Assembly (NCBI GenBank): GCA_027923505.1
Contig: BROI01000018.1
Location: 660,152-724,151, forward strand
Direction: 5' to 3'
From: Mayamaea pseudoterrestris
Lineage: Eukaryota; Bacillariophyta; Bacillariophyceae; Sellaphorales; Sellaphoraceae
DNA length: 64,000 nucleotides
The notes beneath the pieces were generated by a model that saw nothing but the letters and a program-made list of their open reading frames with translations, was not told the origin of the DNA and ran no database searches. Position 1 is the stretch's first letter. The number at the start of each line of letters is the position of its first letter. Both the position numbers and the translations under genes were made by a program. Of the stretch, positions 23,597-33,393 are shown one piece after another.

Positions 23597-24977
23597 TCAT
23601 TGTTCTGCAGCAACACGAAAGGACCGTTCCATCAATCGACGGCGCCGCAAGACAAGCCGCAACAAGCGAAATGAACCTTGCTCTCCAAACGGCGGCGGAG
23701 GAAACACAGCAACGTGCGCAACCTGTTCGCGCCACTCCGGATCAAACATGCCAGCATTTTGAAACATAACGACGTTGTGGTGTACTGTACAGTCAATCAA
23801 GTCAATCTCGGCTAAGGACGATTCAGTCGCACCAAAGGCCTGCAAAAGGGCATGCGAGGAGAACACGCCACCAACATCGTCGCTCATGTGTAAATTCAAT
23901 CTTGAAAGAGTCGCCAAATGCTACTTTACGAACGTCATCAAAGATGCTTTGAGCTGTTTAGACAATTCTGCGAAACAAAAGTGTAGCTCCTGCACCATCC
24001 AGTGTTTAGCTTCGTTCATAATAGTTTTCAACGTATCAATGAAAAAGGTTACTGACACGCAATACTTGCACAAGCTGTTTGTCAACGCAAGCCCGACAAA
24101 AGCGTTTCACAACCATCGAAAGACAAGAGCGCCGGCACTGCCTCGTCAAAAACAACTTGGCGGAGAATCAAGGTTCGAAGCGAACGATTTTCAAGTAGTC
24201 GGTGTAATGAGTGAGCGACAGAACTGTCGCGAAAGGATCTCGTCGGCGGCATGCACACTTGTTGAAGACGATGCATGGTCGGAAAAGCCTCACAGGCTGT
24301 CGAGTACTTAGGAGGCTGCAATATTATGGCTGAATACAGCATTTAATAGCAGCGACCAAGGAAATCCTCGCCATAAACCGCATCCATTTAGCATGTGCAT
24401 GCTAAATCGTCAACGCGCAAAGCAGTATCACGCATGGTCGAGACTGCTGCTAGACTTGCGTATGGAATGCTTGAAAGGTGTAGGGTCATACTTGAGGAGA
24501 CGAGGCTTGGAGAGCCACAAAAAACCGTCGAAGTGTTGGCGCGTATAAGGGTGCACAAAGTGTTGCATGGCGATCATGTCAATTTCCAGATTTAAAAAAA
24601 CGTCCTCGTCATCCTCCTCCCTTGCAAGAGCTCGACCAATGTAACTCCTGCAGGCCTACGAGACGAGGGAAGTCATTGAAAATCTCCATGCACCAACCGT
24701 CATGATTGGAAATCAGCAAGGAATCGCGGAAATAGTCACGCAAAGGAGAGGCAAGAAGTCGCTGCTCCTGCGACCAACTGGGGTGGAATTCAACTCGCAA
24801 TGGCTCGTCGACTTCCGTCTCACATAGATTCAGTCATTCCATCATTATTTCAGACGAAATACAGTCGTCGACGGCTGCGAGAATGGTCTGGCGAAACCGA
24901 GGATGTCATACCGGTACATGCCACGTAGATCAACTTTAAGCGCATGCGCCATCTGTGATATAAATGACGTCATTGCT
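23597..24977 (-). pseudogene. Decayed LRR-like gene, relative of the one at 20389-22218
   Basis: Fragments in different minus-strand frames line up, in order, with parts of the neighbouring LRR-like gene. An N-terminal piece (ATG 24977) has VDLRGMYRYDILGF, matching the GLRGTTFLALALF region. A piece at 24800-24609 has a LVGLQELHW repeat. A piece at 24342-24082 has HRLLENRSLRTLIL. A piece at 23917-23597 has LSRLNLHMSDDVGGVF and LLQAFGATESSLAEIDLI, matching GLTLYVPEDMDGQ and LLDAFGAMGSNLVDIRL. The pieces are separated by stops and shifts that short introns do not obviously repair. The simplest reading is a tandem duplicate that has lost function; an unusual intron-rich gene is less likely. Confidence 0.5.
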
Positions 24978-25131
24978 GACGAAGCCGAGAGCGAGCCGAG
25001 CGAGCGATGCCCTCGACCATGGAATTCCTGTCGTCACAGCTGATGCCAATGCTTTTGCGCCTCTGCCATCGCAGCAAAGTCCATGCATCGAACTCAATAC
25101 GGCCACATTGTACCGGTAGACTCTTTCAAGA

Positions 25132-25627
25132 ATGTTTCAACCAATCCACCCATTGCTAGGGCTTCCATTCGGCACGACTCGAACTCAATCGCAGGCCGTC
25201 TTGGACAACGCATTGGAGTCGTCTCGATGTAAACGACCTCGGCAGCAGCTGCACGTTACACAAGACAATTCACTCTATGCGGCCATGGTGACGGACGAGG
25301 AAGACTACATGACAGTAGACGATAAAGCTGATGCTTCGACTGGCTTGCAGCTACAGGAGATTCCAGACAAGGACGAAGTATTGATTCAGGTGCGTGCGTT
25401 GAAGAAAGTAGTGTAAAGGAGGAGCGAAGGAGGCAGGAGGTTAGTGCTTCCATTCACCATGCTCACTTTCGAACAATCCATTCACCGCCCAGATGCTTGT
25501 GACCAGCGGAGCAACGACATACGACCAAGTCGTTGACTTTTGCATCTCGTGCAAGATTCCTTTGGGTCGCATGCTCAAGCTTGACTTGATGCGCGTCATC
25601 AAGGAAGAGCTTCCTTCTGGCGATTAA
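25132..25627 (+). CDS. Small unknown protein, two exons
   Basis: Exons 25132-25389 and 25493-25627 join in phase across a 103-bp intron (CAG/GTGCGT...CGCCCAG) to give 130 aa. An in-frame TAG at 25117 supports the ATG at 25132. The first exon is polar and Gln/Asp-rich with an acidic centre (DEEDYMTVDDKAD). The second exon reads as a compact helical segment with CISC (CxxC) and RMLKLDLMRVIKEEL. No family was recognised. The clean phase-0 join and the coding-like second exon are the evidence that it is a real gene. Confidence 0.5.
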
Positions 25628-26180
25628 CGCAAAAACCACGGGAAAGAAGCAAATGTTGTTGCACGGACATAGCATAATGACTGCTACTAACAATAGTAGC
25701 GATGTAGCGATCATAGTTTCGCGGAGCCGCGGCCAATGCCGATACTTTTTGTACCAAACATCACGTTTTCAGACGCAGTGACGCGACGCGACTCGTACTT
25801 CATGCCTCTTGATTATATACACCGGCAAAAGAATACTTCTCCTGCATATGAGTTGCTTCTCATGGGCTTGGTATATACCTAGTACTCGCAGCTGCGATTA
25901 TCATCAGCCAGCGATCAAGAACAGCGACAACATGTCCCTTCTACCGGTCATAATACCTAAAACAATGTAATCTACAATGCGTTTTGCTCCTTTAGAATGG
26001 CCAAGACTCCCAACCGTCGCTTGTGCTGGTGGTTGCTGGCAAGCTACAGTAGTCGACGCAAGACGCAAGGAATTGATTGTGAGTCTTGCCGCGCAGTCGC
26101 GCCGTCCGCGCCCTTCCCCGTTAACCGTTAAAGATTGTGTTTTAAGTGCCGATTCGGCAAGGTTTCGTCCGTGGACAACC
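25628..26180. other. Upstream region of the primase gene
   Basis: The primase frame is open back to an ATG at 25977, but residues upstream of 26181 do not resemble primase and an intergenic reading is preferred. No other gene seen. Confidence 0.45.
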
Positions 26181-27821
26181 ATGGATGAACCACTAAAATC
26201 ACGCCGTCGTTTCTCTCGAATCTTGTCTCCACTCAACATACTTACCATGACAGCAACTACAGATCCAGTAGCAGCAGCAGTCGGGATTCCCATGGAGATT
26301 GAGAATCGCTACGCTGCCGCTGCGAGCAAGAAGGACACGGCAGCATCAGCAGCAGCAGCGAATAAAACCAACGCTTCCGTCTTGTATTCGCCGGAACTCC
26401 TTCAAGTCTACTACAGTCGTCTCTTTCCATTCGATCTTCTCCATACTTGGCTTTCGTACAATTCCAAAGATTTGTTCATGCGCCGCGAATTCAGCATGAC
26501 GATTGAGCCCAAGGCTGGCGAGGAGGTTTACATGCGCTACCAATCCTTCTCAACTCAGGAAGCACTTGCCAACATGGTGTTACAGCGCCGTCCAACCAAG
26601 ATGGATATCGGAGGTATTTACACGCATCCTCCAAAAGATAAGAATACTCTGCAAAAGTCTGTCTTTTTGCCAGTCCAGCGAGAACTGGTCTTTGACATTG
26701 ACTTGACGGATTACGATGCCATTCGCAAGTGCGGTTGCACGGGCGCAAGCATTTGCAAGACTTGCTGGACCTTCATGAGCATGGCCGTCGAAGTATTGGA
26801 TGCTTCATTAAAACAAGACTTTGCTTTTAAGCATGTTGCTTGGTTTTACTCGGGTCGGCGTGGGGTTCATGCCTGGGTTTGCGACGAGACGGCAAGGGAA
26901 CTGACGGATGACGGAAGGAGTGCAGTTGCTCACTATTTGCAGGTATGTTATTCAGTGTCATGAGTATGTCATTGGAATGAGAGGTATCAGATATATATGT
27001 ATTTATGATGGTCTACTCATTTTGTATGCATGCAACAGGTCGACTTGGCAACCGACAAGAACAAGGATGTGCACTTGCCGTCGCCGCTCCATCCCATGCT
27101 CACGAGAGCATTCAATATTCTCGAGCCCTACTTTATCAGCAATGTCATTCCAGCATCCGGGCATGGACTCTTGGCAACGCCGGACAACTGGAACTCCTTT
27201 TTGCAAACCTTGCCGGCAACGGCGAGTGAAGTACGCGAAAAATTAGAGGCGCGCTGGAACAAGTCCAAGGACACTTCCTCGCCCGACGAAAAGTGGATTG
27301 AACTCAAGACGCACCTACAATCCTTTTGCAAGGCGTCGGCCAAGGCTGGAGCAAACAAGTCCCAGAAAAGCATGACTAGTTTGGAACGAACTCGCCTCGA
27401 GAATTGGAAGTACGAAAGTGTGTTTCTCCATACCTATCCGCGACTCGATATTAATGTTTCGACGCATCGAAACCACTTGCTAAAGAGTCCGTTTTGCGTT
27501 CACCCCAAAACGGGTCGAGTCTGCGTTCCGTTCTCGGCGGAGCGAGTCACCGACTTTGATCCCTTTGTAGTTCCAACGCTAGGTCAACTCATGGCGGAAC
27601 TTGACGAGTCGTCGAGCAGCGACGACAAGATGGTGTCGAATGATAGCGAAAATTTTAGCAATAACAGCAGCAAGGCAGCGACCATGGATTGGCAAAAGAC
27701 GAGCTTGAAAACATACTTTGAAAGATTTGAAAAAGAGTTTTTGAAGCCCTTGTGTAAGTCACTTCAAACTAAACGTCGCGATGAAGCGGAGCAAGTTGCG
27801 GCCATGACGGGAGACTTTTAA
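26181..27821 (+). CDS. PRIM1: DNA primase small (catalytic) subunit
   Basis: Exons 26181-26942 and 27039-27821 around a 96-bp intron (CAG/GTATGT...ACAG) give 514 aa. The family core starts at SPELLQVYYSRLFPF. The catalytic metal-binding aspartates are in ELVFDIDLTDYD (about D172 and D174). A Cys cluster follows (CGCTGASICKTC, a zinc site), then FYSGRRGVHAWV, and in exon 2 DINVSTHRNHLLKSPFCVHPKTGRV, which matches the eukaryotic consensus closely. The protein makes the RNA primers for DNA replication as part of polymerase alpha-primase. The start is uncertain: ATG 26181 (ACCATGG) and ATG 26247 (492 aa) are both reasonable, and either leaves an Ala-rich N-terminal extension absent from animal PRIM1. 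Confidence 0.92.
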
Positions 27822-27942
27822 ATACTTCTTATAAACTGAGCAAATTTATGTAATGGATGGTTTCAGCTTTCAACTATCGTAGAACTTTAGACGCAAGACG
27901 TTTCTGTCGCGACTTCTACCAATGGAATAGGTTGACCACTCT

Positions 27943-29367
27943 TCACTTTCGCATCGTCTCATACGGCCGCTTGTAGTAGTAATCAAAGACGTCATCCGGG
28001 TGCCATCCTCGACAAGTATAACGCCAAACAATGAGTGCATTGGCAAAAGTCATGTAAATGGTTCCAACCCTTTGCCATCGTCGAATGGAAACTAGGCAGC
28101 TTCCGTCCAGCACAACCAGTTTTTCCGGCAAGCAGCGCGCACGTAGACGCAGATAATCCATAAGCTCATAGTCCTCCATGATGCACTGATTGGGAAATCC
28201 GCCAAGATATGTAAAATATACGGCCGGCATGGCAATACCTTGATCGCCGTATGGCAGTTTCAAAAACTTGGTTCGAAAATTCACCATCCACTTGACTGGC
28301 AGCAGCGCCCAGTATAGCGGAGAAGTTTGGATAGCTGCATCGTTGTTTTCGAAATATGCAGATGAAACGCAGGACTTGCTGTCGAATCCAAAGCGAAAGC
28401 ATGTTGCATGAACCTTGTCGTGAGTGTCGTCACGCGATTCACGAAATTGCGCAAGTATTTGCTTGTCCCATGCGAATGGGGTCATTGTATCAGAGTGTAG
28501 AAAAAATAGCACTCTTCCTTGTGCATGCGACGCTCCATAGTTTAATGCTCGCCCTCGCCCCTGACTCCGGGAATCATTGGCAGCAGCGACGGCGACTACT
28601 ACTTTCAGATTGCTCGCCGGCCAACCAGTGAAGTGTTCCAAGTACTCGGCCAAGTCGGTACTGCAGCCTCCAGCATTCACGACAACAACTTGAACATCAG
28701 TTTTCGCGTGTAAACTGCTCGTTTCGTACGCTCGCTGCAGTGTGGAAGCAATTCGTTGATTGGTTTCGCGAAACGCCGGAAGAATAATTGACATTTCAAA
28801 CTGATACTCGCCGGCCGAAGGAATCATTGGCAGCTCCAAGAGCCTTGGCCATAGTCGATCCAGCATCTGATAAAGCGATGTTTTCGTCGTAGCAACTTTA
28901 TCTCGATTGTAAGCTACGGTCGTCATGTACTGATTGATGAGCCGTCGAAGTGAATGCTCCGATCGGAGGCGACGAATGAGTTGCTCGTCGTCACAGTTTT
29001 GTTCCGGACGTTCCATCACCTGCACTTCTAGCTTCTCCAAGGAAAATTGCAGAGTCGTCAACCGATCTTGCGTCATGATTGGCATTCTATGACATTTGTT
29101 TGCTAACAATCGAAAGGCCTTCCAGTAGTAAAGGTAGGAGTACAAACACCCGACAACACAGCAGGAAATCAGAGAAACTGGAACCTCCAAAATGACGGGA
29201 AGATGCGACTCTCGCAGCTTGTCAAGACAGTAGTCAATCCGCTCGTCTTTCGAAACCATGACATACAGTTTGAGGTTCGTCACGAGCTGACAAGTGTAGC
29301 TATCGGCTATCGATAATGAATGATAAATGGACAAGGGAGGATGACACGTAAATTGTTGCTGTACCAT
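27943..29367 (-). CDS. Family 2 (GT-A) glycosyltransferase with a membrane segment
   Basis: Single exon, 474 aa from ATG 29367. One hydrophobic segment near residues 60-80 (SLISCCVVGCLYSYLYYW) probably anchors it to a membrane. After a helical spacer the GT-A domain starts at MSIILPAFRET. It then has GRGRALNYGASHAQGRVLFFLHSD, where HSD replaces the usual DxD/HAD metal site, and PYGDQGI with GGFPNQCIMEDYELM, which supplies the acceptor-site Glu-Asp. These features resemble GT2 enzymes of the TIGR04283-like group. Donor and acceptor sugars cannot be inferred. The 3' end is 121 bp from that of primase. Upstream lies the second 42-bp repeat array. Confidence 0.82.
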   Translation of the reverse strand: MVQQQFTCHPPLSIYHSLSIADSYTCQLVTNLKLYVMVSKDERIDYCLDKLRESHLPVILEVPVSLISCCVVGCLYSYLYYWKAFRLLANKCHRMPIMTQDRLTTLQFSLEKLEVQVMERPEQNCDDEQLIRRLRSEHSLRRLINQYMTTVAYNRDKVATTKTSLYQMLDRLWPRLLELPMIPSAGEYQFEMSIILPAFRETNQRIASTLQRAYETSSLHAKTDVQVVVVNAGGCSTDLAEYLEHFTGWPASNLKVVVAVAAANDSRSQGRGRALNYGASHAQGRVLFFLHSDTMTPFAWDKQILAQFRESRDDTHDKVHATCFRFGFDSKSCVSSAYFENNDAAIQTSPLYWALLPVKWMVNFRTKFLKLPYGDQGIAMPAVYFTYLGGFPNQCIMEDYELMDYLRLRARCLPEKLVVLDGSCLVSIRRWQRVGTIYMTFANALIVWRYTCRGWHPDDVFDYYYKRPYETMRK

Positions 29368-30312
29368 CAATCAAAGTAATCGCAGCCAGCACGGTGCAGT
29401 TGCGGTTTCAATTAGAGCTTCGTTAATCATAACGGGTAATCGTCGTCAGGGCCACTGGTACATTGGCAGGACTTGCATGGGACGGTTTATCATACCTCCC
29501 ACATGCACTGCCGCTCAATGGTGGAACGTTTGGTCGTGCATCAAGCGATTTTTAAGAGGGGCACATATGCAAATGACATAGTTTTCACTGGGACTCGTAT
29601 CGTGTTATAGCATCGTGACGTAGTTTTCACTGGCACTCGTTTCATACTATTGCCTAATGACGAAGTTCTCCCTGGCACTCGTTTCGTGCTATTGCCTGCT
29701 GACGCAGTTTTCACTGGCGCTCGTTTCGTGATATTGCCTGATGACGCATTTTTCACTGGCACTCGTTTCACACTATTGCCCTATGGCGTAGTTTTCACTG
29801 GCACTCGTTTTGTGCTATAGCCTTTTGACTTAGTTTTCACTGGCACTCGTTTCGTGCTATTGCCTCATGACGCAGTTTTCACTGGCACTCGTTTCGTACT
29901 ATAGCCTCGTGACGCAGTTTTCACTGGCACTCTTTTTTTGGATGCAGAACGACCATGGCAAGCGCAGCGCTCTCTTCTTTCACTTTTTGTCGCCTAAATT
30001 GACACCACATAATAGTCCTCCGGCCCATCACCATTAAGCTAGTAATGAATTACATCAGCCGCCATTGACCAGCGAGCAGCCATAGAGTATTACGACTCGC
30101 TGCAATCATTCTGGTCTGCTAACTGCCAAGACGCCAAGACTTGTCTGCGTGTCGCATTACAGTGCGTCGTAATCGCTGCTTTCTACTAAAAGTCGGTAAT
30201 ATATGATGGAGAACTTCACATCCATCTCATCTACGTGGCATGATAACTACGACTCATTCAAGGCTCGCTTCAAACAGAAGCGAGAAGCGATACACAGCAG
30301 TCCATTCACCCT
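29368..30312. promoter_or_regulatory. Upstream region of the glycosyltransferase, containing the second 42-bp array
   Basis: Holds the promoter of the minus-strand glycosyltransferase and the minisatellite at 29575-29934. To its right a short plus-strand frame (ATG 30203) runs into the retrotransposon; it may be the start of a gene broken by the insertion, but only about 38 codons precede the target duplication. Confidence 0.4.
29575..29934 (+). repeat. 42-bp minisatellite, second locus, about 8.6 copies
   Basis: Units start at 29575, 29617, 29659, 29701, 29743, 29785, 29827, 29869 and 29911: spacing is exactly 42 bp throughout. The unit is the same as at 597-893 and lies in the same orientation on the plus strand. 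TGACGC or TGACGT is kept in the units at 29617, 29701, 29743, 29869 and 29911; the others have TGACAT, TGACGA, TGGCGT or TGACTT. The array ends in a T-run at 29933. Confidence 0.9.
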
Positions 30313-30317
30313 CAACC
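30313..30317. other. Target-site duplication, left copy (CAACC)
   Basis: CAACC directly precedes the left LTR terminus TGTTGG. The identical five bases follow the right LTR at 35438-35442. Five bp is the usual duplication length for Ty1/copia insertion. Confidence 0.85.
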
Positions 30318-30528
30318 TGTTGGATCTAGAATATATCTTGCGCGCCCTTGAAGCGACACTAATGATTAAGCAGAACAGAGTCAATAAAACCACTTTACTT
30401 ATTTTCTCCAAGAAGTGATCGTCCTCGATCCACTCCTTCGGTTGCCGCTTACCGCGTTTACTTAAACGTGACCGTCTTCGTGACGTCACCGCTGTCTCTT
30501 CGGTTTGGGTTCTCATCCATGCTCAACA
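30318..30528 (-). repeat. Left LTR (3' LTR of the element)
   Basis: 211 bp beginning TGTTGGATCTAG and ending CTCAACA on the plus strand. It shares both ends with the right LTR but is about 95 bp longer in its first half. The end of the pol ORF (stop at 30458) lies inside it. Confidence 0.85.
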
Positions 30529-32365
30529 CACTCCTTTGGTCCAAGTAGTACTTACTGCTTGAGGCCAGATTCATAACCAGGTTGCGGAGCTTGCCAAACT
30601 GGGCTCCCTGCAATGGTTTCGTAAAGAAATCCGCGACCATGTCTCCGGTCGGACAATGCTCGATGTTGACCTCACCAGCTGCCACGCGATCCTTCACAAA
30701 GAAGTACCGAACATTCATGTGTCGCGTGCGCTTTGTACTTGAGCTTCTGCCATTCTTTTCCAACAACATTGAACTCATATTGTCTTGGTACAATTTCGTG
30801 TCCTTGACCCCGAAACCTTGTGCCTTCAGAAAATATCCTGTCCACAGCAACTGCGGTAGCACATCGTGAACTCCCACGACTTCACTCTCCGTCGAGCTTC
30901 TTGTTACCAACTTCTGTTTAGCCGACGTACTGTACACTGACCCTTTTCCAAGTGTCATTGTTCCACCAGTGTGACCCTTCATGTCTGGGTGTACCGCGTA
31001 CGATGCATCCACCCACCACTGGACTATCCCGGACTGGTCCGCCTTCAGCGTCAACACCATGTCCACGCTTCCGCGTAAATATTTAATCACTCTTGCAGCC
31101 TTCTTATAGTCGTCTTCGTCGGGCTGCTGCAGCCTCGTGCTCAAGAAAGAAATCGCTGTGCGAATATCCGGTCGCGCTCGCTGACTCAGATACAGACACT
31201 GCATCACAATCGTCACAAAAATCTGCTTCTTCGCTTCGCTCAGCATGACAGGATTTTCCGAGATCTGAAACAAGTGACTGGCGGCCGGAGTAGCTGCCGT
31301 TCCATCCATGTCGCCCGGCGCATGATGAAGGATGTTCTTCACATAATCAACCATGTTGATTGCTACTTCTCCAGGCTTAGTATAGTCCAATACCATGCCG
31401 AGGTAGTCGTGCACTTTTCCGCGTGACTTGTTCATTGGAGTCTCCTTGCCGAACTCCTCATCCATCTGCTCGATGAACGCATCCACTACGCTCACGTCGA
31501 CGTGCGAAATCTTCAAATCGTCCACGTGCCATCCCACGGTGATTTGCTTTCCATTGACAATCTTGTTACACACACACGGATCGTACGGGTTCTTCTCGAA
31601 GCCCCACTCAAGCAATTTTGCAGACAACTTCTCCCAGAATAGTCGCGCTGCTCGAAGCGTACCATAAAGCGCCATGAGTAACTCAACGTACATGACTTTC
31701 TCGCCATTCTCCATTGTGACGCAAGGCTCGTACATCTCGCGATCAATTTCCAACAGTAGCTCCACCATCTTCCCAGTGAAACGAACGTGCACCAACTCGT
31801 CCATTTCCGCTTGCATAAAAGCGCCCGGTACATCAACCACAGCAACCTCGCGCCCTTCCATAGCGTCAATGATAGCTGTCAGAAAGATGGCCTCTGTCGC
31901 TATCGTTGGAGATGCTGCGTCTTCCTTTGCAGTGTATGCTCTTTGCTTGCGTCCATCCGCACATCCGCGTCCCTTCACAGTCCCGCATCGCTTGCGCTTG
32001 AGAAACATCAAATACGCCAGAGCGTCCTTGCGCTGCTGCGGAGTCAGAGTGCACTGGGGGACTGCCTTCATGACGTGCCTGTCGTGTAGCTGCTGCATTT
32101 CCTTGCGCACTGCCTCCACTCCAGCATCGCCAAAAGCCTTTAAACCTTGTCGCATGTTCATCTGTGCCGTGACGAGTGGCTCCGACACTTCCTCTGCAGC
32201 GTCGAGCGTGAACAAATGAGCGAACGATCGAGGTTTGCGTGCACGCAGGCCATACCGACCAGTGCGTGGGCCATAGCGCGCATCGAAATCCTCTTCGTCT
32301 GCAGCAGCTGGCACTCCTTCAATTTCGCCTTCATCGGGCACTCCTTCAATTTCGCCATCATCCAC
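30458..32365 (-). CDS. Copia reverse transcriptase and RNase H ORF
   Basis: About 635 codons. The start is not a real ATG; this frame is entered from the integrase frame. It opens with an acidic linker holding a duplicated EIEGVP motif. RT motifs follow in order: AVVDVPGAFMQAEMDE, a LMALYGTLRAARLFWEKL helix, and the active site WHVDDLK (the usual YVDD is HVDD). RNase H follows with WWVDASYAVHPD, TRSSTESE, YQDNMSS and TKRTRHMNVRYFF, ending in FFTKPLQG. The last ~24 codons extend into the 3' LTR before the stop. Confidence 0.88.
   Translation of the reverse strand: MDDGEIEGVPDEGEIEGVPAAADEEDFDARYGPRTGRYGLRARKPRSFAHLFTLDAAEEVSEPLVTAQMNMRQGLKAFGDAGVEAVRKEMQQLHDRHVMKAVPQCTLTPQQRKDALAYLMFLKRKRCGTVKGRGCADGRKQRAYTAKEDAASPTIATEAIFLTAIIDAMEGREVAVVDVPGAFMQAEMDELVHVRFTGKMVELLLEIDREMYEPCVTMENGEKVMYVELLMALYGTLRAARLFWEKLSAKLLEWGFEKNPYDPCVCNKIVNGKQITVGWHVDDLKISHVDVSVVDAFIEQMDEEFGKETPMNKSRGKVHDYLGMVLDYTKPGEVAINMVDYVKNILHHAPGDMDGTAATPAASHLFQISENPVMLSEAKKQIFVTIVMQCLYLSQRARPDIRTAISFLSTRLQQPDEDDYKKAARVIKYLRGSVDMVLTLKADQSGIVQWWVDASYAVHPDMKGHTGGTMTLGKGSVYSTSAKQKLVTRSSTESEVVGVHDVLPQLLWTGYFLKAQGFGVKDTKLYQDNMSSMLLEKNGRSSSTKRTRHMNVRYFFVKDRVAAGEVNIEHCPTGDMVADFFTKPLQGAQFGKLRNLVMNLASSSKYYLDQRSVLSMDENPNRRDSGDVTKTVTFK
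30529..30545 (-). other. Probable polypurine tract
   Basis: On the element strand the bases just before the 3' LTR read ccaaaggagtg, a purine-rich stretch in the position expected for the plus-strand DNA primer of LTR retrotransposons. Confidence 0.5.
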
Positions 32366-33393
32366 GGCCGCGTCCAGGCCGGCGCGTCATCATCCTCGTC
32401 GTCCGGCACTCCTTCGATTGCGCCGTCAGCACCATCGTCGTCGTCGCTGTCGTCGTCATCGGTCGCATTCACTCCTTCGCTTCCGCCGGCAGAGTCGTCC
32501 TCGCCGCGAGAAGCGTCGTCATCGTAATCAGAGTCATCATCATCCTCGTCGTCATCATCGTGCCACATGACCGGCTCAGCAGCTTCCGCAACACGGTGGC
32601 GGTCCATGAACACGATGCCCGGATTGGCCTTCTGTTGACGAGCGAGACGATGCACGCGCTCAATGACATCATCAGGCATGGGCAAAGGCGTAGCGTGCCT
32701 ACGATTCAGAATTTTCCCCGAAGACAAACTGAGGAAATAAAACCCGCCCTGCACATTACCAGTCGGGCGCAGAGCCAGCGCACCAATCGTGCGCGCCTGC
32801 ATGTCATTACTGTGTGACTCATGCGTTTGCACATACTGACCAAATTCATACTTGCAATGCCGATTAAAGTCAACTGTCTGACCAGTCACAATGGTGCGTG
32901 GACTGAGATCCTTCGAAATGCCACGCTCGTTCGGAAACGCATTCAACCAAAACACGGCAGACTTCGTCATCTCGATAACCAATCGTGCCGGCACGTGCTT
33001 AAACGGCAACGTGTTGTATGTCGCGCGCACCCGTTCCTTCACGACACGGATAAAACGTTCGATTTCGCCAACGTGCTCATCCTCAGACGTCGCATTGAGC
33101 GCCACTCCGAGATCAGCCAACGCGCCAAGCATTGGAGCGAACTCCCCATCCATCAGAGCCGCGACGACACGGAACCCACCGCGTGCGTAAATCTTCAACA
33201 CAGACTCAATTGCCTTCAACATAACCGGAAGCGTACGGTTTTGAATCACCTCGACCGTAGCAAAACGAATGCTGCGGGAGAACGTCACCAACATGGGGAC
33301 CTTGTTGATATACATGATGTCAGCACAAAGAGTAACGTCTCGATAACGACTCATGATAGCCGGTGGAAGTTGCTCAACAATCGCAGGCTTCAC
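32158..33393 (-). CDS. Copia integrase ORF
   Basis: About 411 codons, entered from the Gag frame by a shift near 33430. The integrase core has the catalytic Asp in CADIMYIN, the second Asp in ALMDGEF and the Glu in HVGEIERF, consistent with a DDE integrase. Then come NAFPNERG and FYFLSLSSGKILNRRHATPLP, typical of the copia C-terminal region. The end is a long Asp-rich tract, after which the sensible reading continues in the next frame; the last ~70 codons of this frame are probably not natural protein. Confidence 0.85.
   Translation of the reverse strand: MKPAIVEQLPPAIMSRYRDVTLCADIMYINKVPMLVTFSRSIRFATVEVIQNRTLPVMLKAIESVLKIYARGGFRVVAALMDGEFAPMLGALADLGVALNATSEDEHVGEIERFIRVVKERVRATYNTLPFKHVPARLVIEMTKSAVFWLNAFPNERGISKDLSPRTIVTGQTVDFNRHCKYEFGQYVQTHESHSNDMQARTIGALALRPTGNVQGGFYFLSLSSGKILNRRHATPLPMPDDVIERVHRLARQQKANPGIVFMDRHRVAEAAEPVMWHDDDDEDDDDSDYDDDASRGEDDSAGGSEGVNATDDDDSDDDDGADGAIEGVPDDEDDDAPAWTRPWMMAKLKECPMKAKLKECQLLQTKRISMRAMAHALVGMACVHANLDRSLICSRSTLQRKCRSHSSRHR

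Noticed and set aside
25904-26293. Minus-strand frame over the start of primase
   Set aside because: Antisense to the primase first exon and its upstream region, with no motif of its own.
29541-29771. A minus-strand frame across the 42-bp repeat encodes a 14-residue repeated peptide (KRVPVKTAS-type)
   Set aside because: 42 is a multiple of three, so any stop-free frame gives a periodic peptide. The frame does not persist through the array, lacks a firm start and has no counterpart at the first locus; a non-coding repeat is simpler.
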